A DNA stretch of 64,000 nt from Bradyrhizobium sediminis (GCF_018736085.1 NZ_CP076134.1:4970501-5034500); one strand, 5' to 3'. Counted from the stretch's first letter, positions 37,240 to 47,226 are shown. Numbers and translations: made by a program. The notes: generated by a model from the sequence alone, not told the origin.

Positions 37240-38100
37240 ATGACCAAAAAGCTGAAAATTGCCTTCCAGGGCGAGCCGGGCGCCAATTCCCACATCGCCA
37301 TCGTCGAAGCCTATCCCGACGCCGAGCCATTGCCCTGCCCGACCTTCGAGGACGCGCTGGCCGCGATCGCCTCCGGGGAAGCCGACCTCGGCATGATCCC
37401 GATCGAGAACTCGGTCGCCGGACGCGTCGCCGACATCCATCATCTGCTGCCGCAATCCGGCCTGTTCATCGTCGGGGAATACTTCCTGCCGATCCACCAC
37501 CAGATGATGGCGCCGCGCGGCGCCAAGCTCTCCGACATCAAGACGGTGGAGAGCCACGTCCACGCGCTCGGCCAATGCCGCAACATCATCCGCAAGCTCA
37601 AGATCAAGCCGATCGTCTCGGGCGATACCGCAGGAAGCGCCCGCATCGTCGCCGAGCGCGGCGACAAGAGCTGCGCCTCGATCGCCTCGAGGCTCGCCGC
37701 CGATATCTACGGCCTCGATATCCTCGCCGAAGACGTCGAGGACGAGACCCACAACACCACACGCTTCGTGGTGCTGGCGCGCGAAGCGGCCTGGGCCAAA
37801 CAGGGATCGGGACCGCTGGTTACGAGTTTCGTGTTCCGGGTGCGCAACCTGCCCGCCGCGCTCTACAAGGCGCTGGGCGGCTTTGCCACCAACGGCGTCA
37901 ACATGACGAAATTGGAAAGCTACATGGTCGACGGCAATTTCTTCGCCACGCAATTCTATGCCGACGTCGACGGCCATCCCGAGGACCGGGGGCTGGCGTT
38001 CGCGCTGGAGGAGCTGAAATTCTTCTCGCGCGAATTCAGGATCGTCGGGGTTTATCCGGGCCATCCGTTCCGCGCGACGTTCAGTGAGAAGGCGGAGTGA
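37240..38100 (+). CDS. pheA: Prephenate dehydratase PheA
   Basis: A 286-residue monofunctional prephenate dehydratase. IAFQGEPGANSHIA opens the catalytic domain and the catalytic Thr lies in HNTTRFVVL (about residue 170). A C-terminal ACT domain (about 195-275) has ALYKALGGFATNGVNMTKLES, the phenylalanine-sensing segment. It converts prephenate to phenylpyruvate and is inhibited by Phe. There is no chorismate mutase domain, unlike the enterobacterial enzyme. Confidence 0.94.
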   Translation: MTKKLKIAFQGEPGANSHIAIVEAYPDAEPLPCPTFEDALAAIASGEADLGMIPIENSVAGRVADIHHLLPQSGLFIVGEYFLPIHHQMMAPRGAKLSDIKTVESHVHALGQCRNIIRKLKIKPIVSGDTAGSARIVAERGDKSCASIASRLAADIYGLDILAEDVEDETHNTTRFVVLAREAAWAKQGSGPLVTSFVFRVRNLPAALYKALGGFATNGVNMTKLESYMVDGNFFATQFYADVDGHPEDRGLAFALEELKFFSREFRIVGVYPGHPFRATFSEKAE

Positions 38101-38123
38101 ATTAACCGCGGGATTTCTCCGCA

Positions 38124-38215
38124 CGTCGTCCCGGCCTTGAGCCGGGACCCATACCGCGTGATGCATCAATAAGGCGCTGTGGCTGACGCCTACCGCAACA
38201 ATTTGCAGCGGTGGT
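38124..38215. repeat. Left part of a palindromic repeat (family D) split by the IS element
   Basis: It begins CGTCGTCCCGGC and runs ...GCCGGGACCCATA..., matching the left arm of the family D repeats at 57062 and 58916. The loop region follows, up to about GCGGTGGTT. The right arm is found 1.4 kb away at 39592-39630, on the other side of the IS. Confidence 0.7.
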
Positions 38216-38222
38216 TGATGGG

Positions 38223-38235
38223 GTGGACGGCCCCC
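38223..38235 (+). repeat. Left subterminal inverted repeat of the IS
   Basis: GTGGACGGCCCCC; its exact reverse complement is at 39577-39589. Confidence 0.85.
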
Positions 38236-38293
38236 TACGGCATCAGTTGTGCCAGAATGAGGTTGTTGCAAATCTCAGACAAAGGAGCCGTCC

Positions 38294-39334
38294 GTGGAAC
38301 AGATTATCCGAATTGGCATGGATACGTCGAAGCATATTTTCCAGCTGCATGGGGTTGATGCGACCGAACGGCCGGTGTTGCGCAGGCGGCTCGGCCGGGC
38401 GCAAATGGTGGCATTTTTTACCAAGCAGCCGCCGACCGTGATCGGGATCGAGGCCTGCGGTGCGGCGCATTATTGGGCGCGCGAGCTTGGCAAGCTCGGC
38501 CACGAGGTGAAGCTGATCGCGCCGCAACACGTGAAGCCTTACGTCAGGCGGAACAAGAACGACGGGCGAGATGCCGAGGGGCTGTGTGAAGCGATGGGCC
38601 GACCGACGATGCGGTTTGTGCCAGTGAAGACGGCCGAGCAGCAGGCAGCTTTGATGCTGGCAGGTCTCCGCGAGCAGATGGTCGCCCGTCGCACCCAGCT
38701 CAGCAATATGATCCGGGGCTATGCGGCAGAGTTCGGCCTTGCGGTGGCCAAGGGCCTCGACAAGATCGAACCGCTTTTAGCTGGCATCGCGCAAGATGAC
38801 AGCGTGCCGGCGCTGGCGCGCGAGTCGTTTGCGGTCCAGGGCCGCGAGTACGCGCAGTTGCAGGGAGAGTTGAAGGCAATCGAAGCCAGGCTGAGGGCCT
38901 GGCACCGCGGCAATGCCGATAGCCGGCGCTTGGCGAAGATTCCAGGAGTCGGGCCGATCGGCGCCACGGCGCTGGTGATGAAGACGCCTGATCCGCGTGC
39001 CTTCTCCTCGGGCCGGCATTTTGCGGCCTGGCTCGGACTGACCCCGAAAGACCACTCCACTGCCGGCAAAACCCGGCTCGGCAAGATCACCCGTGCCGGC
39101 GATGAGAGGTTGCGCAGCGTGCTGGTGGCAGGAGCGACCGCCGTGATTCAGCAGGCGAAGTACGGCCGTGGCCATCCATCGCCCTGGCTGATCGCTTTGC
39201 TCAAGCGCAAGCCGCCAAAACTCGCGGCGGTGGCGCTCGCCAACAAGATTGCCCGCATCGCCTGGAAACTGATGGTTACGGGGGATAATTACGACGGCGC
39301 GCGGATGTCTGAGGCATCGGCGTCAGCCGCCTAA
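38294..39334 (+). CDS. IS110/IS1111-family transposase (DEDD recombinase)
   Basis: A 346-residue protein, full length for the family. The N-terminal RuvC-like domain has Asp10 in GMDTSK, Glu53 in GIEACG, and Asp90/Asp93 in NKNDGRDAEG. The C-terminal transposase_20 domain carries IPGVGPIGATALV (helix-hairpin-helix-like) and the serine-bearing FSSGRHFAAWLGLTPKDHST. No frameshift or early stop is seen, so it is probably active. The GTG-containing ribosome region (AAAGGAGCC) precedes the ATG... start GTG at 38294 reads MEQIIRIGMD. It would move the element by RNA-guided recombination if the noncoding end encodes a bridge RNA. Confidence 0.92.
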   Translation: MEQIIRIGMDTSKHIFQLHGVDATERPVLRRRLGRAQMVAFFTKQPPTVIGIEACGAAHYWARELGKLGHEVKLIAPQHVKPYVRRNKNDGRDAEGLCEAMGRPTMRFVPVKTAEQQAALMLAGLREQMVARRTQLSNMIRGYAAEFGLAVAKGLDKIEPLLAGIAQDDSVPALARESFAVQGREYAQLQGELKAIEARLRAWHRGNADSRRLAKIPGVGPIGATALVMKTPDPRAFSSGRHFAAWLGLTPKDHSTAGKTRLGKITRAGDERLRSVLVAGATAVIQQAKYGRGHPSPWLIALLKRKPPKLAAVALANKIARIAWKLMVTGDNYDGARMSEASASAA

Positions 39335-39576
39335 GAGATCAGCCGGTAAGTTCGTCTTATCGGCTGAGCCGGAGCTGCAAGAGGAGCAGATGGTAGGATC
39401 GATCGATCCGAGGTGCGAGACAATCCGTGGGACCCATTGGCCCAAGACAGGTCGTGTGGTTGTTTGGAACTCGCGTCGCGGAAGCCATCTTGGCCAGCGG
39501 TCCAAGCGACCGCACCAACAGGCCGGACATATGGATGCAAGCGATCCGATCAGACCTCAAAAAACTCTTGTGGCAC
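39335..39576 (+). ncRNA. Candidate bridge-RNA region of the IS1111 element
   Basis: A 242-base stretch with no credible gene between the transposase stop and the right inverted repeat. In IS1111-type elements this end encodes the bridge RNA. GGGACCCAT at 39429-39437 is the exact reverse complement of the right target flank ATGGGTCCC (39592-39600). GTGGTTG at 39456-39462 equals the left flank at 38211-38217. Both fall within about 35 bases of each other, as expected of the two guides of one target-binding loop. RNA boundaries and folding were not computed. Confidence 0.5.
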
Positions 39577-39589
39577 GGGGGCCGTCCAC
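39577..39589 (+). repeat. Right subterminal inverted repeat of the IS
   Basis: GGGGGCCGTCCAC, the exact reverse complement of 38223-38235. Confidence 0.85.
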
Positions 39590-39591
39590 AT

Positions 39592-39630
39592 ATGGGTCCC
39601 GGCTCGCGCTTCGCTTGGCCGGGACGACGA
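39592..39630. repeat. Right arm of the IS-split palindromic repeat (family D)
   Basis: It runs from ATGGGTCCCGGC to GGCCGGGACGACGA and is identical over about 40 bases to the right arm of the repeat at 57062-57212. Confidence 0.8.
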
Positions 39631-39635
39631 GTGTG

Positions 39636-40655
39636 TTACGCCGCCGCCATTTTCCTCAGCCCGAACGCATCCGCCAGCAGGCTGTAGGATTTTTTCCGCG
39701 CGTCGTGGTCGTAGACGGCGGTGATGACCATCAGCTCGTCGGCCTGGCTCGCGTCGATCATCGGCTGCAGCTGTTGCAGCACCGTGGCCGGACTGCCGAC
39801 GAACAGCCGCGAGCGGTTGCGGGCGATCGAGGCGCGCTCGGAGTCGGTGTAGGGATAGGCCAAGGCTTCTTCGACGCTCGGCAGCGGCAGATACTGGCCG
39901 CGGTCGCGGCGCAGGCGGTTGAGATCCATCGACGACGCCAGCTTTTCGGCTTCCGCATCGGTCTCGGCCGCTACCACGGCGACGGCGAGAATGCCGTGCG
40001 GCGCCGCGCGCCAGCCCGACGGCTTGAAGTGGGTGCGGTAATTCATCATCGCTTCGACGGCGTCATGGGAGGCAAAGTGGTGCGCGAACGCAAAACCCAT
40101 CCCGATCTGCGCCGACAGCTCCGATGAGTAATCGCTGGAGCCGAGCAGCCAGATCGGCGGCAGCGGGCTGTCGTCCGGCATCGCCACCACATTGTTGTAG
40201 GGATGGCCGGGCGGAAAATCGCGGGTCTCCCACAGGATCAATTCATGCAGCCGCTCGAGGAAGTCGTCGCCCTCGCGGCGGTCGAGCCGGCTGCGCAGCG
40301 CATGCGCGGTGGCGCCGTCGGTGCCGGGCGCGCGGCCGAGGCCGAGATCGATGCGGCCGGGAAACAGCGCCTCCAGCATCTTGAAGCGCTCGGCCACCAC
40401 CAGCGGCGCGTGGTTGGGCAGCATCACGCCGCCGGAGCCGACCCGGATGTGCCTGGTCACCGCCGCGATCTGCCCGATCATCAGGTCGGGCGCCGGGCTC
40501 GCCACCGATGCAAGATTGTGGTGTTCGGCCAGCCAGTAGCGGACGTAGCCGAGGCCATCGGCGTGGCGCGCCAGGTCGATGCTGTTGCGCAAGGCCGCCG
40601 CGGGCTTCGTGCCGGTGGTGACGACGGAGAGATCGAGGATCGAGAGCGGAATCAT
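39636..40655 (-). CDS. Luciferase-like flavin-dependent oxidoreductase
   Basis: A 339-residue LLM-class protein. PLSILDLSVVTTGTKPAAALRNSIDLA, then YWLAEHHNLASVASPAPDLMIGQIAA and RVGSGGVMLPNHAPLVVAERF are the hallmarks of the YhbW/MsnO8-like subgroup. It would use reduced flavin and O2 on an unknown small molecule. Single gene; its stop lies six bases beyond the repeat that flanks the IS element, so the insertion has not damaged it. Confidence 0.88.
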   Translation of the reverse strand: MIPLSILDLSVVTTGTKPAAALRNSIDLARHADGLGYVRYWLAEHHNLASVASPAPDLMIGQIAAVTRHIRVGSGGVMLPNHAPLVVAERFKMLEALFPGRIDLGLGRAPGTDGATAHALRSRLDRREGDDFLERLHELILWETRDFPPGHPYNNVVAMPDDSPLPPIWLLGSSDYSSELSAQIGMGFAFAHHFASHDAVEAMMNYRTHFKPSGWRAAPHGILAVAVVAAETDAEAEKLASSMDLNRLRRDRGQYLPLPSVEEALAYPYTDSERASIARNRSRLFVGSPATVLQQLQPMIDASQADELMVITAVYDHDARKKSYSLLADAFGLRKMAAA

Positions 40656-41072
40656 GAAGGTAAACTAGTGCGCCTGATCGGGCCGACAAAGGCCCTTGCC
40701 GCGCAGATCAGGCGCGCGCCGGCAGACATCCGCGACGGTAGCCTGGACATGGAAAGTGGGCCAATTTGCCAGATAGAAACACATACTATGTTCTGCCCAC
40801 CATATAGCTCTGGGATGGCGCGGCACCCGGACCCGCCGAAACTTGATGAAATGTCCGATTTTATGGTATTTATCCGAAATTTTGGCCAATGAGGCGCTTC
40901 GCCCTCCATTGCCCACCAATTGAGTAGTGGAACAATAATTCCATACGAAATGCAAATATTGGGCTATTTCCCATCTGCGATGGGCTGTTTGAACGACCTT
41001 GTTTGGCTTATTTTAGCGTCTCGGCAGCTAAGCCGGCCGTTCCCGAAAGCTTCGAGTGGAGTTTGTGGTGCC
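40656..41072. other. AT-rich intergenic block upstream of metF
   Basis: No gene is supported. The part from about 40740 to 41040 is strikingly AT-rich for this window (38% GC in bases 40921-40980 by hand count). No SAM, SAH or cobalamin riboswitch core was recognised. It presumably holds the divergent promoters of the oxidoreductase and metF, and may include foreign DNA. Confidence 0.5.
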
Positions 41073-41987
41073 ATGACCGAGGTTACGCCCCCCGCGCCTG
41101 ACGGGCACCGCGCGCTCAAATCGCCTGACATCTCCTTCGAGTTCTTCCCGCCGAAGACCGAGGAGATGGAGAAGAGCCTGTGGGAGACCATCAAGCGCCT
41201 GGCGCCGCTCACGCCGAATTTCGTGTCGGTAACCTATGGCGCCGGCGGATCGACCCGCGAGCGCACCCATTCCACCATCGCCCGCATCCTGGCGGAAACC
41301 GACCTGACGCCGGCGGCGCATCTGACCTGCGTCGGCGCCGCGCGCGGCGAGATCGACGAGATCGTCGGCCGCTACCATGACATCGGCGTCCGCCATATCG
41401 TCGCGCTGCGCGGCGATCCGCCCGGCGGCATCGGAACCGCCTACTCCAGCCATCCCGACGGCTACCAGACCTCGGCCGAACTCGTGGCCGGCATCAAGCG
41501 GCAGCACGGTGACATCGAGGTTTCGGTTTCCGCCTATCCGGAAAAACATCCGGAAAGCCACGACTTCGATGCCGACATCGATACGCTGAAGGCCAAGGTC
41601 GACGCCGGCGCGACGCGGGCTATTACGCAGGTGTTCTTCGACAACGACCTCTACTTCCGCTACCTCGACCGGGTTCGCGCGCGCGGCATCGCCATTCCGA
41701 TCGTGCCCGGCATCATGCCGATGCACAATTTCAAGCAGGCCCGCAATTTCGTCACCCGCGCCGGAACGTCAGTGCCGGACTGGCTCGCGGAAAAATTCGA
41801 AGGCCTCGACGACGATGCGGAGACCCGCAAGCTGGTGGCGGCGACGGTTGCCGCCGGCCAGGTGCAAAACCTGGCCAAGCACGGCGTCGACACCTTCCAC
41901 TTTTACACCATGAACCGCGCGGACCTCGTGTTCGCGATCTGCCATTTGCTCGGCATTCGCCCGCAGGGCGCACAGAAAGCCGCCTGA
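41073..41987 (+). CDS. metF: Methylenetetrahydrofolate reductase MetF
   Basis: A 304-residue FAD-dependent TIM-barrel enzyme: [14 protein letters not shown] at the N-terminus, [29 protein letters not shown] and YPEKHPES, all family hallmarks. It reduces 5,10-methylene-THF to 5-methyl-THF, the methyl donor for MetH encoded 4 bases downstream. The ATG at 41073 was chosen; the open frame continues upstream into the AT-rich block, but that extension has no family resemblance. Confidence 0.94.
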   Translation: MTEVTPPAPDGHRALKSPDISFEFFPPKTEEMEKSLWETIKRLAPLTPNFVSVTYGAGGSTRERTHSTIARILAETDLTPAAHLTCVGAARGEIDEIVGRYHDIGVRHIVALRGDPPGGIGTAYSSHPDGYQTSAELVAGIKRQHGDIEVSVSAYPEKHPESHDFDADIDTLKAKVDAGATRAITQVFFDNDLYFRYLDRVRARGIAIPIVPGIMPMHNFKQARNFVTRAGTSVPDWLAEKFEGLDDDAETRKLVAATVAAGQVQNLAKHGVDTFHFYTMNRADLVFAICHLLGIRPQGAQKAA

Positions 41988-41991
41988 TCCG

Positions 41992-44900
41992 ATGACCGTA
42001 CCCGTTTCCGAAAAGCGAACCGCTTTGCTCGCGGCTGCCCGCGAGCGCATCCTGGTGCTCGACGGCGCCATGGGCACCATGATCCAGGGCCTGCAATACG
42101 ACGAGGCGGCGTTTCGCGGCGAACGCTTTGCGGATTTCCACCGCGACATCAGGGGCAATAACGACCTGTTGATCCTGACGCAGCCGAAAGCGATCGAGGA
42201 CATCCACGCCGAATACTTGCGCGCCGGCGCCGACATCGTCGCCACCAACACCTTCTCCTCGACCTCGATCGCGCAGGCCGACTACGATATGTCGGACCTC
42301 GCCTATGAACTCAACCGGGACGGCGCGAAGCTGGCGCGCGCCGCTGCCGAGCGCGTGACCGCCGAAGACCGCAAACCGCGCTTCGTCGCCGGTGCGCTCG
42401 GCCCGACCAACCGCACCGCCTCGATCTCGCCCGACGTTTCCAATCCCGGCTACCGCGCCGTCACCTTCGACGACCTGCGCAAGGCCTATGGCGAACAGAT
42501 CGACGGCCTGCTGGATGGCGGCGCCGACCTGCTGCTGGTCGAAACCATCTTCGATACGCTGAACGCCAAGGCAGCGCTGTATGCGATCGCGGAAATCGCC
42601 GAGGCGCGCGGCATCGACGTGCCGGTGATGATCTCCGGCACCATCACCGATAAGTCCGGCCGGCTGTTGTCGGGCCAGTTGCCGGAAGCGTTCTGGAATT
42701 CGGTGCGCCACGCCAAGCCGATCACGGTCGGCTTCAACTGCGCGCTCGGCGCCGAGGATCTGCGCGCCCATATCGCCGACATCGGCCGCGTCGCCGATAC
42801 CCTGGTCTGCGCCTATCCCAACGCGGGCCTTCCCAACGAATTCGGCCAGTATGACGAGAGCCCGGAATATATGGCGCGGCTGATCGGCGAATTCGCTGCC
42901 AGCGGCCTCGTCAACATCGTCGGCGGCTGCTGCGGCACCACGCCGGCCCACATCGCCGCCATTGCGGCTGCCGTCGCGCCGCATAGGCCGCGCGTTGTCC
43001 CCGTGATCGAACCGCGGCTGCGGCTGTCGGGACTCGAGCCGTTCGAACTGACGCCCGCGATCCCCTTCGTCAATGTCGGCGAGCGCACCAATGTCACGGG
43101 CTCCGCCAAATTCCGTAAATTGATCACCGCGGGCGATTACACCGCAGCCCTGCAGGTGGCGCGCGACCAGGTCGAGAACGGCGCCCAGATCATCGACGTC
43201 AACATGGATGAGGGCCTGCTAGATTCCGAAGCCGCGATGGTGACGTTCCTCAACCTCGTCGCCGCCGAGCCCGACATCGCCCGCGTCCCGGTGATGGTCG
43301 ATTCCTCGAAATTCGCCGTGATCGAAGCCGGCCTGAAATGCGTTCAGGGCAAGCCGGTGGTGAATTCGATCTCGATGAAGGAAGGCGAGGCAAAATTCAT
43401 CCACGAGGCCCGGATCGCGCGGCGCCACGGCGCGGCCGTGGTGGTGATGGCGTTCGACGAGACCGGGCAAGCCGACACTTTCGTGCGCAAGACCGAGATC
43501 TGCAAGCGCGCCTACGACATCCTGGTGGGCCAGCTCGATTTCCCGCCGGAAGACATCATCTTCGATCCCAATATTTTCGCGATCGCCACGGGGCTCGAAG
43601 AGCACAACAATTACGGCGTCGACTTCATCGAGGCGACGCGCTGGATCCGCGCCAACCTGCCGCACGCCCATATCTCCGGCGGCGTCTCCAACCTGTCGTT
43701 CTCGTTCCGCGGCAACGAGCCGGTGCGCGAGGCGATGCATTCGGTGTTTCTGTACCACGCGATTCATGCCGGCATGGACATGGGCATCGTCAATGCCGGG
43801 CAGATGATCGTCTATGACGACATCGATCCCGAGCTGCGGCAGGTGTGCGAGGACGTCATTCTGAATCGCGACCCCGGCGCGTCGGAACGGCTGCTGCAGC
43901 TTGCGGAGAAATTCCGCGGCAAGGAGAAGCAGGCGAAAGAGCAGGACCTCGCCTGGCGCGAATGGCCGGTCGAAAAGCGGCTCAGCCACGCGCTGGTGCA
44001 CGGCATCACCGAATTCATCGAGGCCGACACCGAGGCCGCCCGGCTGCTGGTCGAGCGCCCGCTCAACGTGATCGAAGGCCCGCTGATGGCCGGCATGAAT
44101 ATCGTCGGCGACCTGTTCGGCGACGGCAAGATGTTCCTGCCCCAGGTGGTGAAATCCGCCCGCGTGATGAAGCAGGCGGTCGCCTATCTGATGCCATTCA
44201 TGGAAGAAGAGAAGGCGCGCAACCTCGCCAACGGCATCGAGGGCGACGGCCGCAACTCGGCCGGCAAGATCGTGCTCGCCACCGTCAAGGGCGACGTCCA
44301 TGACATCGGCAAGAACATCGTCGGCATCGTGCTGCAATGTAACAATTTCGAGGTCATCGACCTCGGCGTGATGGTGCCGGCTTCGAAGATCATCGAGACC
44401 GCCAAGGCCGAAGGTGCCGACATCATCGGGCTGTCCGGCCTGATCACGCCATCGCTGGACGAGATGAGTTTCCTGGCCGGCGAGCTGGAACGGCAGGGCA
44501 TGAAGGTGCCGCTGTTGATCGGCGGCGCCACCACCAGCCGCGTCCATACCGCGGTCAAGATCGACCCGAACTACAAGGGCGGCCCGGTGGTGCATGTCAA
44601 CGACGCCAGCCGCGCCGTCGGCGTCGCCTCCTCGCTGCTGTCGCCGGAACGGCGCGAAGCCTATGCCGCCGAGGTGCGCGCGGATTATGCGAAAATTTCC
44701 GCGGCGCATTTCCGGGCGCAGGCCGACAAGAGGCGGCTGAAGCTGGCGGATGCCCGCGCCAACGCGATCACGATCGATTTTGCCAAGGCGCCGCCGAAGA
44801 AGCCGGCGTTCCTCGGCATCCGGAGCTTTGCCGAGTACGATCTCGCCGAATTGGCCTCCTACATCGACTGGACGCCGTTCTTCCAGACCTGGGAACTGAC

Positions 44901-45867
44901 CGGGCGTTTCCCGGCGATTCTCGACGATCCCAAGGTCGGCGAAGTCGCGCGCTCGCTCTATGACGATGCCCGCAAGATGCTCGATCGCATCATCGCGGAG
45001 AAATGGTTCAAGGCACAGGCGACGATCGGCTTCTGGCCCGCCAACGCCGAAGGCGACGACATCGTGGTCTATGCCGACGACAGCCGCAAACAGCAGATTG
45101 CGACGTTCCACACCCTGCGCCAGCAACTGGAGAAGCGCGAAGGCCGCTTCAACTCGGCGCTGTCGGATTTCATCGCGCCGGCATCCTCGGGCGTGCCCGA
45201 CTATATCGGCGCCTTCGTGGTCACCGCCGGGATCGGCGAGGACATCATCGCCGACCGCTTCAAGAACGCCAACGACGACTACTCCTCGATCCTGTGCAAG
45301 GCGCTGGCCGATCGTCTCGCCGAAGCCTTTGCCGAGCGGATGCATGCCCGCGTGCGCCGCGAGTTCTGGGGCTACGCGCCGGATGAGGCGCTTTCGCCGG
45401 AGCAACTGATCCTCGAACAGTACGTTGGGATTCGCCCGGCGCCGGGCTATCCGGCGCAGCCCGATCACACCGAGAAGGCGACGCTGTTCGCGCTGCTCGA
45501 TGCCGAGAATACCGCCGGCGTGAAGCTGACGGAAAGCTATGCGATGTGGCCGGGCTCCTCGGTGTCCGGGCTCTATTTCAGCCACCCCGAAAGCTTCTAT
45601 TTCGGCGTCGGCAAGATCGAGCGTGATCAGGTCGAGGATTACGCCGCGCGCAAGGGCTGGAGCGTGGCGGAAGCCGAGCGCTGGCTGGCGCCGGTGCTGA
45701 ATTACATCCCGGCGCAGGATCAGTCCGAGCAGGATCGCCGCCTCAAAGAGGCGATGCCGACGCTGGCGCCGACCTCCGCCGAGCCCGCCAACGACGTGTC
45801 GTCGCATCCGCCCGGCTGCAACTGCGCAGTGCATCTGGCGTATCGCAAGAAGGCGGCACGGGCGTAG
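41992..45867 (+). CDS. metH: Cobalamin-dependent methionine synthase MetH
   Basis: A 1291-residue, complete four-module enzyme. Homocysteine module (1-345) with zinc-binding Cys in GFNCALG and [10 protein letters not shown]. Folate module (about 355-640; [19 protein letters not shown]). Cobalamin module (about 660-900) with the B12-ligand motif [11 protein letters not shown] near residue 767. Activation module (about 930-1260) with [20 protein letters not shown] for S-adenosylmethionine-driven repair. It forms methionine from homocysteine using the methyl-folate made by MetF. metF and metH are surely one operon. Confidence 0.96.
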   Translation: MTVPVSEKRTALLAAARERILVLDGAMGTMIQGLQYDEAAFRGERFADFHRDIRGNNDLLILTQPKAIEDIHAEYLRAGADIVATNTFSSTSIAQADYDMSDLAYELNRDGAKLARAAAERVTAEDRKPRFVAGALGPTNRTASISPDVSNPGYRAVTFDDLRKAYGEQIDGLLDGGADLLLVETIFDTLNAKAALYAIAEIAEARGIDVPVMISGTITDKSGRLLSGQLPEAFWNSVRHAKPITVGFNCALGAEDLRAHIADIGRVADTLVCAYPNAGLPNEFGQYDESPEYMARLIGEFAASGLVNIVGGCCGTTPAHIAAIAAAVAPHRPRVVPVIEPRLRLSGLEPFELTPAIPFVNVGERTNVTGSAKFRKLITAGDYTAALQVARDQVENGAQIIDVNMDEGLLDSEAAMVTFLNLVAAEPDIARVPVMVDSSKFAVIEAGLKCVQGKPVVNSISMKEGEAKFIHEARIARRHGAAVVVMAFDETGQADTFVRKTEICKRAYDILVGQLDFPPEDIIFDPNIFAIATGLEEHNNYGVDFIEATRWIRANLPHAHISGGVSNLSFSFRGNEPVREAMHSVFLYHAIHAGMDMGIVNAGQMIVYDDIDPELRQVCEDVILNRDPGASERLLQLAEKFRGKEKQAKEQDLAWREWPVEKRLSHALVHGITEFIEADTEAARLLVERPLNVIEGPLMAGMNIVGDLFGDGKMFLPQVVKSARVMKQAVAYLMPFMEEEKARNLANGIEGDGRNSAGKIVLATVKGDVHDIGKNIVGIVLQCNNFEVIDLGVMVPASKIIETAKAEGADIIGLSGLITPSLDEMSFLAGELERQGMKVPLLIGGATTSRVHTAVKIDPNYKGGPVVHVNDASRAVGVASSLLSPERREAYAAEVRADYAKISAAHFRAQADKRRLKLADARANAITIDFAKAPPKKPAFLGIRSFAEYDLAELASYIDWTPFFQTWELTGRFPAILDDPKVGEVARSLYDDARKMLDRIIAEKWFKAQATIGFWPANAEGDDIVVYADDSRKQQIATFHTLRQQLEKREGRFNSALSDFIAPASSGVPDYIGAFVVTAGIGEDIIADRFKNANDDYSSILCKALADRLAEAFAERMHARVRREFWGYAPDEALSPEQLILEQYVGIRPAPGYPAQPDHTEKATLFALLDAENTAGVKLTESYAMWPGSSVSGLYFSHPESFYFGVGKIERDQVEDYAARKGWSVAEAERWLAPVLNYIPAQDQSEQDRRLKEAMPTLAPTSAEPANDVSSHPPGCNCAVHLAYRKKAARA

Positions 45868-45885
45868 GTGGATTCTTGTTTCCCT

Positions 45886-45930
45886 TCTCCCCCTGTGGGA
45901 GAAGGTGGCGCGAAGCGCCGGATGAGGGGT
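45886..45930. repeat. Intergenic repeat, family E
   Basis: TTCTCCCCCTGTGGGAGAAGG hairpin, then GGCGCGAAGCGCCGGATGAGGGG. A truncated relative (CCCTCTCCCCTTGTGGGAATTTG) is at 47913-47937. The remainder of the gap to 46115 shows no gene. Confidence 0.6.
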
Positions 45931-46115
45931 CTCTATCCGCCGGCACGACGGCCGTTTCCATGGCCGCTGTGTCCCGGCCGACACGCGAATTTGTCCTGGG
46001 CGGAACAACCATGGGACCATGCGGAACACTGCTTCAACAGCGTCGGGCTTCATGAACGCGTCTTCAATTGGCCGCGACTACCAGAGGAGAGATCGATTCC
46101 TGGGCAGGGGGCGCC

Positions 46116-47111
46116 ATGCAGAACATCGAACCGCTCGGGCACGCGCATATCACCACGAATGCGTTCGCGGAGCACACGCGGCTGGCGACCTGGCAGGAGA
46201 TCTACGGCCGCGGCATCGCCAACGTCGATATCGAGCCGATCGGCGACAAGCCGTTTCACGCCGACGTCACCTTCAACCTGCTGCCCAATGTCAGCATCGC
46301 CGCCGGCTCGCGCTCGCCGGCGCATTACCGGGTGACGCGGGAGCTCGCCGGGCGCGGCCGTGACATCATCGCGCTCAGCATCCTGCGCAGCGGCGCCGCT
46401 TCCGCCACGCAGTTCGGCAACGAGCTGATCAGCGGCGTCGGCAGCGCCAGCGTGCTGGTGCCGACCGATCCCTCGACCTCGACGCTGTACACGGATGGCA
46501 GTTTCATCACGCTGGCGCTGTCGCGCAGCAGCCTCGCCGCACTGGTTCCGGACCTGTCGCAGGCCTTCGGGCGGCCGGTCCCGGGCAGCAGCACGGCGCT
46601 GCGGCTCCTGACCCGCTATCTCGAGGTGGTGCAGGCCGGCGACGAGCTGACCCATCCCCGCATCGGGCAGAGCGTGTCCGACCACATCATCGACCTGGCA
46701 GCTCTGGCGCTGGGCGCGCGCGGCGATTACGCCGAGATGGCGCGCGGGCGCGGCGCCAGGGCGGCGCGGCTCGGCGCCATGAAATCGGATATCCTGCGCG
46801 AGCTCGGCCGCGGCGAGCTGTCGGCCGACCTGATCGCGGCCCGTCACGGCATCTCGGCGCGCTATGTGCGAAAGCTGTTCGAGCAGGACGGCTCGTCGTT
46901 TTCCGCCTTCGTGCTGCACGAGCGGCTGGTCAAGGCCCATCGCATGCTGATCGACCGCCGCTGCAGCGGCATGAGCATCGCGCAGATCGTCTACGCCAGC
47001 GGCTTCGGCGACATCTCCTATTTCAACCGCGCCTTCCGCCGCCATTTCGGCGCCAAGCCCTCGGATTTCCGCGAGGCCGCGCGGCGGAGCTGGCGCGAGG
47101 GGTTGGAGTGA
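46116..47111 (+). CDS. AraC-family transcriptional regulator
   Basis: A 331-residue regulator. The N-terminal 200 residues look like the AraC_binding_2 (AraC/FeaR) sensing domain. The C-terminal domain (about 225-325) holds two helix-turn-helix units: LIAARHGISARYVRKLFEQDG and MSIAQIVYASGFGDISYFNRAFRRHFG, the latter a clear AraC signature. ATG at 46116 was chosen for the GGGGGC just upstream. Its targets are unknown; it may control the GST-type gene that follows. Confidence 0.87.
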   Translation: MQNIEPLGHAHITTNAFAEHTRLATWQEIYGRGIANVDIEPIGDKPFHADVTFNLLPNVSIAAGSRSPAHYRVTRELAGRGRDIIALSILRSGAASATQFGNELISGVGSASVLVPTDPSTSTLYTDGSFITLALSRSSLAALVPDLSQAFGRPVPGSSTALRLLTRYLEVVQAGDELTHPRIGQSVSDHIIDLAALALGARGDYAEMARGRGARAARLGAMKSDILRELGRGELSADLIAARHGISARYVRKLFEQDGSSFSAFVLHERLVKAHRMLIDRRCSGMSIAQIVYASGFGDISYFNRAFRRHFGAKPSDFREAARRSWREGLE

Positions 47112-47122
47112 GGGCGGTTGTT

Positions 47123-47208
47123 CGTCATCACCGGGCTTGACCCGGTGATCCATCTTCTCAAGAGTCTTGTGAAGATTGATGGATGCGCGGGTCGGGCCCG
47201 CGCATGAC
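47123..47208. repeat. Palindromic intergenic repeat, family F
   Basis: CATCACCGGGCTTGACCCGGTGATCCATC forms one hairpin and GCGCGGGTCGGGCCCGCGC another, flanked by CGTCAT / ATGAC ends. It resembles the double-hairpin repeat at 48698-48826. The text of the hairpins mirrors itself around the common CGGGCTTGACCCGG core. Confidence 0.65.
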
Positions 47209-47226
47209 AACGGCGCGGATTCCTCC

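Larger units (their letters stand above)
38216..39591 (+). mobile_element. IS110-family insertion sequence (IS1111 subgroup), apparently intact
   Basis: About 1.38 kb. A single DEDD transposase gene lies inside perfect 13-bp inverted repeats: GTGGACGGCCCCC at 38223-38235 and GGGGGCCGTCCAC at 39577-39589. These sit a few bases inside the ends, as in the IS1111 subgroup. The outer limits are estimated from where the flanking repeat resumes (TATGGGTCCC at 39591-39600) and could be off by a few bases. No target duplication is evident, as usual for the family. The element has split a palindromic repeat. Confidence 0.85.

Noticed and set aside
38294-39334. Possible decay of the transposase
   Set aside because: The frame is complete and all four acidic active-site residues are present.
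40920-41072. 51-codon N-terminal extension of metF
   Set aside because: The translation has no similarity to MetF and comes from the AT-rich block; the ATG at 41073 gives a normal-length enzyme.
40656-41072. SAM or cobalamin riboswitch before metF/metH
   Set aside because: No recognisable core or B12 box was found by eye on the plus strand. A model search could still change this.
43219-46053. A 944-codon open frame on the minus strand opposite metH
   Set aside because: It is a shadow of metH caused by high GC at third positions. Its translation is rich in Arg, His, Asp and Gln, with no domain, and the plus-strand gene is a complete MetH.
47176-47226. Upstream extension of the zeta-type GST gene
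   Set aside because: Those codons are read from the palindromic repeat; the ATG at 47227 gives the standard N-terminus.
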